This document shows positions 1 to 5,579 of a DNA stretch of 11,143 nucleotides, in pieces. The DNA is from JBOHCT01 sp050699055. Its GTDB lineage: Bacteria; Actinomycetota; Actinomycetes; Streptosporangiales; JBOHCT01. The notes beneath the pieces were generated by a model that ran no database searches, was not told the DNA's origin, and saw only the letters and a list, made by a program, of their open reading frames with translations. Location: assembly GCA_050699055.1 (NCBI GenBank), contig JBOHCT010000143.1, positions 1 through 11,143 on the forward strand, read 5' to 3'. Position 1 is the stretch's first letter. The number at the start of each line of letters is the position of its first letter. The position numbers and the translations under genes were made by a program.

Positions 1-42
1 ACCGCGGGCGCGCACCCCGCATTGAGGCATGACCGCTCGTGA
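1..42 (+). CDS. trpC: trpC, indole-3-glycerol phosphate synthase, last 13 codons (partial)
   Basis: Frame 1 is open from the window edge to the TGA at 40-42 and encodes TAGAHPALRHDRS. From memory, actinobacterial TrpC proteins end in a stretch of the form DLV-x-AG-x-HP followed by a few variable residues (in Mycobacterium tuberculosis about TAGTHPSCPKPAR). The match to TAGAHP, plus the position just before trpB, supports this call. TrpC closes the indole ring, making the indole-glycerol phosphate that the TrpA subunit later cleaves. A second open frame ends at the TGA at 23-25 but encodes nothing recognisable. The trpC stop overlaps the GTG that opens the small frame at 39. Only a tail is visible, so the call rests on a short match. 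Confidence 0.72.
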   Translation, partial: TAGAHPALRHDRS

Positions 43-125
43 CTGCTTACCCCGGTGTCGTCCTCCGTTCCGCTCCTCGCTCGCTGGCGCTCGCTGCGAT
101 GCTCGCTTTGGAGGCCACCTCGTGA
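39..125 (+). CDS. small ORF 1 between trpC and trpB (28 aa, function unknown)
   Basis: A 28-codon frame starts at GTG 39-41, which overlaps the trpC stop (GTGA), and ends at TGA 123-125, which overlaps the GTG start of trpB. It begins VTAYPGVVLRSA and ends in EATS. The small frame between trpB and trpA begins VTEYPGVLLRSA and also ends EATS, so the two are clearly related. Over the first 39 bases the DNA agrees at 32 positions, and three of the six differing codons are synonymous, which hints at selection on the peptide. It has no Trp codon, so it is not a classical attenuation leader. In Streptomyces coelicolor a small gene, trpM (trpX), occupies the same place between trpC and trpB; I see no basis for claiming homology. 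No clear Shine-Dalgarno precedes it, so it would depend on ribosomes ending trpC. It may equally be a non-coding coupling element. Confidence 0.45.
   Translation: MTAYPGVVLRSAPRSLALAAMLALEATS
54..119 (+). promoter_or_regulatory. Potential hairpin masking the trpB ribosome binding site
   Basis: CCTCC at 62-66 is complementary to the trpB Shine-Dalgarno GGAGG at 110-114 (five pairs plus a G-U). GGTG at 54-57 is complementary to CACC at 116-119, across an internal loop of four bases on one side and one on the other. The same two blocks with the same 4/1 spacing recur before trpA. Ribosomes reading the small frame at 39-125 would open the stem and free the trpB start. The pairing was found by eye; no folding energy was computed. 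Confidence 0.45.
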
Positions 126-1324
126 CGGTTACTCGGCCCGACCCGACCGGCCACTTCGGCGCGTACGGCGGGCGTTTCGTACCCGAGGCCCTGATGGCCG
201 CCCTCGACGAGCTCACGGACGCCTATGCGGCCGCCAGGGACGACCCCGCCTTCGACGCCGAGCTCGACGGGCTGCTCCGGACGTACGCGGGTCGCCCGAC
301 GCCGCTGACCGAGGCGCGACGCTTCTCCGAGGCGGCCGGGGGCGCCCGTGTGTTGGTGAAGCGTGAGGATCTCGCCCACACCGGCTCGCACAAGATCAAC
401 AATGTGCTCGGCCAGACCCTGCTCACGACCCGTATGGGCAAGCACCGGGTGATCGCCGAGACCGGAGCGGGCCAGCACGGCGTCGCGACAGCGACGGCCT
501 GCGCCCTCCTCGGCCTCGACTGCGTCGTCTACATGGGCGAGGAGGATACCCGCAGGCAGGCGTTCAATGTCGTCAGGATGCGACTGCTCGGCGCCGAGGT
601 GGTGTCCGTACGCACCGGGAGCCGCACCCTCAAGGACGCGATCAACGAGGCGATGCGCGACTGGGTGACCAACGTCGACACCACCCACTACGCGATCGGC
701 TCAGTGATGGGGCCGCACCCGTTGCCGACCTTGGTCCGCGACTTCCAGCGGGTGATCGGTGTCGAGGCGCGGGCGCAGACCCTCGAGCTCGCGGGGCGGC
801 TTCCCGACGCCGTCGTGGCCTGTGTCGGCGGCGGGTCCAACGCGATCGGCGCCTTCCACGCGTTCATCCCCGACGACGGCGTGCGCCTCATCGGCTGTGA
901 GGCCGGGGGAGAGGGGCTCGCCAGCGGCCGCCACGCCGCCACGCTGGCGGGGGGACGCTCGGGCGTGCTGCACGGCATGCGGACGTACCTGCTGCAGGAT
1001 GCCGAGGGTCAGACCCTGCCGACCCACTCCGTCTCGGCCGGGCTCGACTACCCCGGCGTCGGTCCTGAGCACGCGTGGCTCCGCGACACCGGCAGGGCGG
1101 CCTACCGTGCCATCACCGACACCGCTGCCATGGAGGCGTTCGCGCTGGTGTGCCGCACCGAGGGCATCATGCCCGCGCTGGAGACCGCGCACGCGTTCGC
1201 CGGGGCGGTCCAGGTCGGCCGCGAGCTCGGGGAGAACGCGGTCATCGTCGTCAACTGCTCGGGACGCGGCGACAAGGACGTCGACACCGCGGCCCGCTGG
1301 TTCGATCTGGCGGCGGACCAGTGA
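122..1324 (+). CDS. trpB: Tryptophan synthase beta subunit
   Basis: TrpB is the PLP-dependent cytoplasmic subunit that condenses indole, channelled from TrpA, with serine to give tryptophan. The 400-residue product opens with the family's GHFGAYGGRFVPE segment. It shows the PLP lysine in HTGSHKINN (Lys91), the catalytic glutamate in ETGAGQHG (Glu113), the phosphate-binding GGGSN at 236-240, and a C-terminal NCSGRGDKD. Lys91 and Glu113 keep the same spacing as Lys87 and Glu109 of the Salmonella enzyme. The start is GTG 122, with GGAGG at 110-114 and a spacing of 7 bases. An ATG at 29 in the same frame would add 31 residues unlike the family, would overlap trpC, and lacks a good binding site. 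The stop overlaps the GTG of the small frame before trpA. Length is normal and no key residue is missing. Confidence 0.97.
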   Translation: MTVTRPDPTGHFGAYGGRFVPEALMAALDELTDAYAAARDDPAFDAELDGLLRTYAGRPTPLTEARRFSEAAGGARVLVKREDLAHTGSHKINNVLGQTLLTTRMGKHRVIAETGAGQHGVATATACALLGLDCVVYMGEEDTRRQAFNVVRMRLLGAEVVSVRTGSRTLKDAINEAMRDWVTNVDTTHYAIGSVMGPHPLPTLVRDFQRVIGVEARAQTLELAGRLPDAVVACVGGGSNAIGAFHAFIPDDGVRLIGCEAGGEGLASGRHAATLAGGRSGVLHGMRTYLLQDAEGQTLPTHSVSAGLDYPGVGPEHAWLRDTGRAAYRAITDTAAMEAFALVCRTEGIMPALETAHAFAGAVQVGRELGENAVIVVNCSGRGDKDVDTAARWFDLAADQ

Positions 1325-1455
1325 CCGAGTATCCCGGTGTCCTCCTCCGCTCCGCTGCTGCACCCCACGAAAACGCTCGGCAAGCCTCGCGTTTCCGCGG
1401 GGACCCCGCTGCCGATGCCGCTGCGATACTTATTACTCCGGAGGCCACCTCGTGA
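1321..1455 (+). CDS. small ORF 2 between trpB and trpA (44 aa, paralogue of small ORF 1)
   Basis: A 44-codon frame starts at GTG 1321-1323, overlapping the trpB stop, and ends at TGA 1453-1455, overlapping the trpA start. It shares the pattern VT-x-YPGV-x-LRSA at its N-terminus and AA-x-L ... EATS at its C-terminus with the frame at 39-125. The last 17 bases, GGAGGCCACCTCGTGAC, are identical in the two copies. It is exactly 16 codons longer; the extra material lies in the middle and contains an imperfect palindrome. The middle is hydrophilic (His, Glu, Asn, Arg, Gln) and there is no Trp codon. Codons near the end (ATA, CTT, ATT, ACT) are unusually A/T-rich for this genome. Translation probably depends on re-initiation after trpB. 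A repeat that merely happens to be open is the main alternative. Confidence 0.45.
   Translation: MTEYPGVLLRSAAAPHENARQASRFRGDPAADAAAILITPEATS
1336..1449 (+). promoter_or_regulatory. Potential hairpin masking the trpA ribosome binding site
   Basis: CCTCCG at 1344-1349 pairs with CGGAGG at 1439-1444, which is the trpA Shine-Dalgarno, and GGTG at 1336-1339 pairs with CACC at 1446-1449. The geometry (four unpaired bases 5', one 3') is the same as before trpB, although the enclosed loop is about twice as long. A second CCTCC at 1341-1345 could pair in an alternative register. Opening by ribosomes translating the small frame would couple trpA to trpB. Visual pairing only. Confidence 0.42.
1371..1394 (+). 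repeat. Imperfect palindrome inside the trpB-trpA small ORF
   Basis: AAACGC at 1371-1376 and GCGTTT at 1389-1394 are perfect inverted repeats around a 12-base centre that itself holds GG/CC (1379-1380 with 1385-1386). The palindrome lies in the part of this cassette that has no counterpart before trpB. It could be the core of a small inserted element or just a stem inside the larger hairpin. Confidence 0.35.
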
Positions 1456-2264
1456 CCACGACCCTGCGGACGGCGTTCGAGAAGGCCCGCGCGGAGGACC
1501 GTTCCGCCCTCGTCGGCTACTGCCCCGCCGGGTTCCCGTCGTTCGACGGCGGGATCGCGGCGATGCGCGCGATGGTCGAGGGCGGGGCCGACGTGGTCGA
1601 GGTGGGGCTGCCGTACTCCGACCCCCTCATGGACGGCCCCACCATCCAGGACGCCGTCAACCACGCGCTGCGCGGGGGTACCCGGACCGCGGATGTTCTC
1701 CGCACGGTCGAGGCAGTGGCGGACACCGGCGCGGCGACCGTGGTGATGACGTACTGGAACCCCGTGGAGCAGTACGGCGCGGAGCGGTTCGCCCGCGACC
1801 TCACGGCGGCTGGCGGCGTCGGCGTGATCACCCCCGACCTCGCGCTCGAGGAGGCCGGCCCGTGGCTCGAAGCGGCCGCCGCACACCACGTCGACCCGGT
1901 CCTCCTCGTCGCGCCCAGCTCCACGGACGCCCGCATCGCCGCGGTGACCCGCGCGTGCCGCGGCTTCGTCTACGCCGCGTCCACCATGGGGGTGACGGGG
2001 ACCCGTGAGCAGGTCGGTGACCGTGCCCAAGGACTCGTCGCCCAGGTCCGTCGCCACACGGATCTTCCCGTCGCCGTGGGGTTGGGGGTCCGCGACGCCG
2101 CGCAGGCGGCGGAGGTGGCCGGGTTCGCCGACGGCGTGATCGTCGGTTCCGCCCTCGTGCGGCTCCTGCTCGACGCGGGGGACGAAACGGAAGGGACGCG
2201 GGGCGTCCGTACGCTCGCCGGCGAGCTGGCGGAAGGCGTCAGAGAAAGATTGGTTGGTCGGTAG
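1452..2264 (+). CDS. trpA: Tryptophan synthase alpha subunit
   Basis: TrpA is a TIM-barrel lyase that splits indole-3-glycerol phosphate into indole and glyceraldehyde 3-phosphate and passes indole to TrpB. The 270-residue product has the catalytic glutamate in VVEVGLPYSDP (Glu50) and the catalytic aspartate in LMDGPTIQ (Asp61). These match Glu49 and Asp60 of the Salmonella enzyme in spacing. Further family landmarks are VMTYWNPVEQYG, GVITPDL, a phosphate-loop segment ASTMGVTGTR, and a late GLGVRD ... GVIVGSALV. The start is GTG 1452, with GGAGG at 1440-1444 and a 7-base spacing identical to trpB. Longer forms of the frame run back into trpB and are not plausible. The stop TAG lies at 2262-2264. 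It is probably the last gene of the trp operon, since a 145-base gap follows. Confidence 0.97.
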   Translation: MTTTLRTAFEKARAEDRSALVGYCPAGFPSFDGGIAAMRAMVEGGADVVEVGLPYSDPLMDGPTIQDAVNHALRGGTRTADVLRTVEAVADTGAATVVMTYWNPVEQYGAERFARDLTAAGGVGVITPDLALEEAGPWLEAAAAHHVDPVLLVAPSSTDARIAAVTRACRGFVYAASTMGVTGTREQVGDRAQGLVAQVRRHTDLPVAVGLGVRDAAQAAEVAGFADGVIVGSALVRLLLDAGDETEGTRGVRTLAGELAEGVRERLVGR

Positions 2265-2267
2265 GCT

Positions 2268-2336
2268 GGGAACCGTTCCGGCGTCGGTTTCGTAGATCCC
2301 GACGTGGGCCATCCTGCGATCGGCTCGACGGTTCCC
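2268..2336 (+). terminator. Nested inverted repeat after trpA (possible terminator)
   Basis: GGGAACCGT at 2268-2276 is a perfect inverted match to ACGGTTCCC at 2328-2336. Inside the loop, CGTCGG (2282-2287) and CCGACG (2299-2304) form a second perfect stem with an 11-base loop. It starts four bases past the trpA stop, where an operon terminator would be expected. There is no T-run, which is common for terminators in high-GC actinomycetes but leaves the call open. It could instead be an operator for the next gene. Confidence 0.4.
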
Positions 2337-2361
2337 GTGCACGGCCGGTCGGTGCCATGGC

Positions 2362-2367
2362 TACGAT
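2362..2367 (+). promoter_or_regulatory. Possible -10 box (TACGAT) before the MauE-type gene
   Basis: TACGAT fits a TANNNT -10 hexamer and lies 43 bases before the chosen start of the MauE-type gene, downstream of the inverted repeat that may end the trp operon. No convincing -35 is seen 16-19 bases upstream, so this is weak. The rest of 2265-2409 shows no gene. Confidence 0.2.
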
Positions 2368-2409
2368 CGGTGACACTGCCGGCGGCCTCACGTGACGGGA
2401 GCGCGGTTG

Positions 2410-2982
2410 ATGACTGCAGAGGCGGAGCTGCTGCGCCGGGTCCAGCCGTGGGTGACGACGTGCGCCCGGCTGGTGCTCGCGGGAGTGTTCGCCGCCTCAG
2501 GGGTGATCAAGGCGAGCGCCCCCGTGCAGACGGTTGTCAGCGTCGAGTCCTACGACATCGTCCATGGCGGGCTCGCGTCGATCATCGGTTACGGCCTGCC
2601 GTTCCTCGAGCTCGCGCTCGCGGCCCTGCTGCTCGTCGGGCTCGGCACCCGCGTCGTCAGCGTCGTAGGCGGTGTGCTGTTGCTCGTCTTCGTCGCGGGG
2701 ATCGCGTCGGTATGGGCGCGGGGGCTGTCGATCGACTGCGGGTGCTTCGGCGGGGGCGGGCAGGTCGCCGCGGGCGAGACCCACTACCTGCGGGAGATCC
2801 TGCGCGACATCGGGCTCGTCATCCTCGCCGCGTGGGTGGTGACGTTCCCGAGCGGACGCTTCGGGCTCGACGGTGCGGCCGCACGGCTGTGGGCGGCCAC
2901 TGACGACCTCGAGGCGGATGGCGACGACACCGACCGGGGGGGTGGCGCGCTCACGCCGCACGACACGGGAAGGACGACATGA
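2410..2982 (+). CDS. MauE/DoxX-family integral membrane protein with a DCGCFG motif
   Basis: The 190-residue product has about four hydrophobic segments (roughly residues 18-37, 55-77, 82-104, 136-156) and the motif DCGCFG at 109-114 (Cys110, Cys112). This motif typifies MauE-type members of the DoxX-like superfamily. MauE was named for methylamine dehydrogenase maturation and is thought to act in thiol-disulfide chemistry; no methylamine genes are present here, so a general redox role with the next gene is inferred. The start ATG 2410 is preferred because GGGAG at 2397-2401 precedes it; an in-frame GTG at 2392 would add six residues. The C-terminal 35 residues are hydrophilic and rich in Asp, Gly and Thr. 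The stop overlaps the thioredoxin-like gene's start (ATGA), so the two are probably translated together and may act as a pair. Confidence 0.8.
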   Translation: MTAEAELLRRVQPWVTTCARLVLAGVFAASGVIKASAPVQTVVSVESYDIVHGGLASIIGYGLPFLELALAALLLVGLGTRVVSVVGGVLLLVFVAGIASVWARGLSIDCGCFGGGGQVAAGETHYLREILRDIGLVILAAWVVTFPSGRFGLDGAAARLWAATDDLEADGDDTDRGGGALTPHDTGRTT

Positions 2983-3731
2983 GCAAGGCCGCCAGACAGA
3001 GGTCGGCCCGCGAGCGGCTGCGCGAGCAGCAGCGCCGCGAGGCCGTACGTAAACGGTTGATGCGGCGGCTCGGGCTCGCCGGCGGGGCGATCGCCGTCAT
3101 CGTGATCGTGGTCGTCGTCGCCGTCGTGGTCCAGTCGCAGCGCCATCACAGCTCCCCGGAGTTCCACGGCAAGGTCCCGGCCGCCCAGGTCCTCTCCGAC
3201 GGCGGCATCGAGGTCGCCAAGCCTGGTGTCAAGGGACCCAAGCTGGACATCTGGGAGGATTTCCAGTGTCCGATCTGCCAGAAGTTCGAGAGCATCAACG
3301 GCGACACCGTCAAGAGGCTCGCCGCCGAGGGCAAAGTGCGCGTCGTCTACCACCCGATCGCGATCATCGACCAGCGGTCGGTGCGCGCGGGCTCCGCCGC
3401 GCAGTGCGCGGCTCACTACGGCAAGTACATGCCGTACCACGACCTGCTGTACGCGAAGCAACCGCCGGAGAAGCCCGTCCAAGGCTTCACGCTGGACGAC
3501 CTCAAGGCGTATGGCAAGCAGGTCGGCATCACCAAGCCGGGCTTCGCCAAGTGCGTCGACCAGCAGAAGTACGCCGGCACGGTGTTGAAGGCAACCAAGC
3601 ACGCCGGCACCATGAAGGGGTTCCAGGGGACCCCCACCCTGTATCTCAACGGCAAGGTGCTCGGCAGTGGCACGACGTTCTCCTCCGACAAGCTGACGCA
3701 GGCCGTCGAGCAGGCGGGTTCGTCCTCGTGA
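2979..3731 (+). CDS. Membrane-anchored DsbA-like thioredoxin-fold protein (CPIC)
   Basis: The 250-residue product has a basic cytoplasmic tail of about 30 residues rich in Arg, Glu and Gln, one membrane segment (about 33-51, almost all Val, Ile and Ala), then an extracytoplasmic domain. That domain fits the DsbA-like thioredoxin_4 type. It has the redox motif CPIC (Cys97, Cys100) after DIWEDFQ, two further cysteines in AAQCAAH and FAKCVDQ, and the cis-proline region GTPTLYLNG. Such proteins form or shuffle disulfides in exported proteins. The substrate is unknown, and no signal-peptidase site is evident, so it is likely anchored. The start ATG 2979 has GGAAGG at 2968-2973 and overlaps the stop of the MauE-type gene. 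lgt follows 13 bases later. Whether it works as an oxidase, reductase or isomerase cannot be told from sequence. Confidence 0.88.
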   Translation: MSKAARQRSARERLREQQRREAVRKRLMRRLGLAGGAIAVIVIVVVVAVVVQSQRHHSSPEFHGKVPAAQVLSDGGIEVAKPGVKGPKLDIWEDFQCPICQKFESINGDTVKRLAAEGKVRVVYHPIAIIDQRSVRAGSAAQCAAHYGKYMPYHDLLYAKQPPEKPVQGFTLDDLKAYGKQVGITKPGFAKCVDQQKYAGTVLKATKHAGTMKGFQGTPTLYLNGKVLGSGTTFSSDKLTQAVEQAGSSS

Positions 3732-3744
3732 GGCGGGTCGCACG

Positions 3745-4716
3745 GTGACACCCCACCTGCTGGCCTTCATTCCCAGTCCTCCGGTGGGCACGTGGCACCT
3801 CGGACCGATCCCCATCCGGGCGTACGCCCTCTGCATCATCCTGGGCGTCGTCGTCGCCGTCTGGGTGTCCGAGCGACGATGGATCGCTCGCGGCGGCTCG
3901 CCCGGCGTGATCGCCGACATCGCGACCTGGGCGGTGCCCTTCGGGCTCGTGGGAGCGCGGCTGTACCACGTCATCACCGACTACGAGTTGTACTTCGGGC
4001 CCGGACGTAACCCTCTGGGCGTCTTCTACATCTGGAACGGCGGCCTCGGCATCTGGGGAGCGGTCGCGCTGGGGGCGGTGGGGGCGTGGATCGCGTGTCG
4101 CAGGCGGGGGATCTCCGTCCTGGCGTTCGCCGACGCGGCCGCGCCCGGTGTCGTCCTCGCCCAGGCGATCGGCCGGTGGGGCAACTGGTTCAACCAGGAA
4201 CTGTTCGGCCGGTCGACCACACTGCCGTGGGGGCTGTGGATCGACCCGGCCAACCGTCCCGTGGCGACGCCGGACGTCGCGACGTACCACCCGACGTTCC
4301 TGTACGAGTCGCTGTGGGACGTCGGTGTCGCGGTGTTCGTCATCTGGGCCGACCGCAGGTTCCGGCTCGGCCACGGCCGGGCCGCCGCCATCTACGCGGC
4401 CGCCTACACCGCCGGGCGCGGGTGGGTCGAGGCGCTGCGGGTCGACTTCGCCCACCACTTCCTCGGCCTCCGGTTGAACGACTGGACCTCCATCCTCGTC
4501 TTCTGCGGCGCACTCGCCTACCTGTGGCTGACGAGACATAAAGGGCGCGAAGAGAGCGTTGAACCTCCTCATGAGGGGTCCGAAGCGGTCGCGGTGGAGC
4601 CCCGGGACGATCACCCCGACGACCTCGGCTCCGAGCGGCCAGCGGGCGCCGGCCAACCGGTGACCCGCGATGGCAGGGCTCCTCCCGGACGAGGAGCGAG
4701 CACGGATGAGGAGTGA
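3745..4716 (+). CDS. lgt: Prolipoprotein diacylglyceryl transferase
   Basis: Lgt is the inner-membrane enzyme that moves diacylglycerol from phosphatidylglycerol to the lipobox cysteine of prolipoproteins, the first step of lipoprotein maturation. The 323-residue product has about seven hydrophobic segments. The family signature is GRWGNWFNQELFG (143-155, including Arg144, the position of Arg143 in E. coli). Also present are HPTFLYES (182-189), LYHVITDYELYF and NGGLGIWGA; the last replaces the His-containing loop of the E. coli enzyme, as is usual in actinobacteria. After residue about 262 comes a charged, Pro/Glu-rich cytoplasmic tail of some 60 residues, beyond the catalytic core. The start is GTG 3745 behind AGGCGGG at 3731-3737. 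The stop overlaps the GTG of the metal transporter gene, suggesting coupled translation. Confidence 0.96.
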   Translation: MTPHLLAFIPSPPVGTWHLGPIPIRAYALCIILGVVVAVWVSERRWIARGGSPGVIADIATWAVPFGLVGARLYHVITDYELYFGPGRNPLGVFYIWNGGLGIWGAVALGAVGAWIACRRRGISVLAFADAAAPGVVLAQAIGRWGNWFNQELFGRSTTLPWGLWIDPANRPVATPDVATYHPTFLYESLWDVGVAVFVIWADRRFRLGHGRAAAIYAAAYTAGRGWVEALRVDFAHHFLGLRLNDWTSILVFCGALAYLWLTRHKGREESVEPPHEGSEAVAVEPRDDHPDDLGSERPAGAGQPVTRDGRAPPGRGASTDEE

Positions 4717-5486
4717 GTCCGGCGAGCGAGGAAGTCACCCGGCCCGGCCGTCGCGGCGACGGCCGGCGAGCCGCCCCGGAGCGCAAGGGCGGCCCGGCCG
4801 AGGTTCACCACGAACACCGCGATGTCACGGGCGGATGGTTGCGTCCGGCCGTGTTCGGCGCGATGGACGGTCTCGTCTCCAACTTCGCGCTCATCGCGGG
4901 GGTCGCCGGCGGCGCCGCGGCCCCCAAGGTCGTCGTGCTGGCCGGGCTGGCAGGCCTCGTCGCCGGGGCCTGCTCCATGGCGGCCGGCGAGTACACCTCG
5001 GTGGCCTCGCAGTCCGAGCTCGCCGAGGCCGAGCTCGAGGTCGAGCGCACCGAGATCCGTGCCCGGCCACAAGCCGAGGAACGCGAGCTCGCCCAGCTCT
5101 ACCAGTCACGCGGTGTCGAGCCAGGGCTCGCGGCTCAGGTGGCGCGGCAGCTCTCCCGCAACCCCGAGCACGCCCTGCAGATCCACGCGCGCGAGGAACT
5201 CGGTGTCGACCCCCACGACCTGCCGTCCCCGCTGCTCGCCGCCGTCTCGTCGTTCGTGTCCTTCGCCATCGGGGCGATCCTCCCGGTGATCCCGTATCTC
5301 GCGGGAGCCACCAGCCTGTGGCCCGCGGCGGTGGTGGCCGGGGCGGGCCTGTTCACCGCCGGAGCGGTCGTCTCCCGGGTCACCGCGCGACGCTGGTGGT
5401 TCAGCGGTACTCGCCAGCTCGTGCTCGGCGGAGTCGCGGCGGCGGTCACGTACGGCGTCGGCCACCTCGTCGGCGGCGTCTTCTGA
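4713..5486 (+). CDS. VIT1/CCC1-family metal (Fe/Mn) transporter
   Basis: The 257-residue product belongs to the vacuolar iron transporter family, which moves Fe2+ and/or Mn2+ out of the cytosol; in bacteria this means export. It shows HHEHRDVTGGWLRPAVFGAMDG, the family's first-helix region shortened here to its key residues: Asp52 in GAMDG and Met89 in CSMAAGEY. Their 37-residue separation equals that of Asp43 and Met80 in the plant VIT1 pore. A charged Glu/Arg-rich cytoplasmic segment (about 100-175) corresponds to the metal-binding domain, followed by two or three membrane segments (about 180-257). About 30 Arg/Gly/Pro-rich residues precede the conserved part. GTG 4713 is the only in-frame start before it, despite a poor Shine-Dalgarno. 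It overlaps the lgt stop, so translation is probably coupled to lgt. The metal specificity is not determinable here. Confidence 0.9.
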   Translation: MSPASEEVTRPGRRGDGRRAAPERKGGPAEVHHEHRDVTGGWLRPAVFGAMDGLVSNFALIAGVAGGAAAPKVVVLAGLAGLVAGACSMAAGEYTSVASQSELAEAELEVERTEIRARPQAEERELAQLYQSRGVEPGLAAQVARQLSRNPEHALQIHAREELGVDPHDLPSPLLAAVSSFVSFAIGAILPVIPYLAGATSLWPAAVVAGAGLFTAGAVVSRVTARRWWFSGTRQLVLGGVAAAVTYGVGHLVGGVF

Positions 5487-5509
5487 CCGATCAGCGCCGC
5501 CCGCGTGCG

Positions 5510-5522
5510 CCCGATAGTCGGG
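5510..5522 (+). other. Short hairpin between the metal transporter and the APC permease
   Basis: CCCGA (5510-5514) and TCGGG (5518-5522) form a 5-pair stem with a TAG loop, 24 bases after the transporter stop. This is short for a terminator and has no T-run. The hexamer TAGTCT at 5529-5534, just downstream, could be a -10 for the permease, but no good -35 is seen. The rest of the 93-base gap (5487-5579) shows only the permease's ribosome binding site. Confidence 0.22.
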
Positions 5523-5579
5523 GGTCGCTAGTCTTCCGCCTGATCACGTTGTGCCGTGGAACTCGCGAGGAGGCGGCCG

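Noticed and set aside
29..121. Extension of trpB to ATG 29
   Set aside because: The extra 31 residues do not resemble TrpB N-termini, the start lies inside trpC, and GTG 122 has a strong, well-spaced GGAGG.
39..125. Classical trp attenuator with Trp-rich leader peptide, or a T-box
   Set aside because: No Trp codons in either small frame, no terminator with T-run, and no T-box landmarks; the elements lie within the operon rather than at its front.
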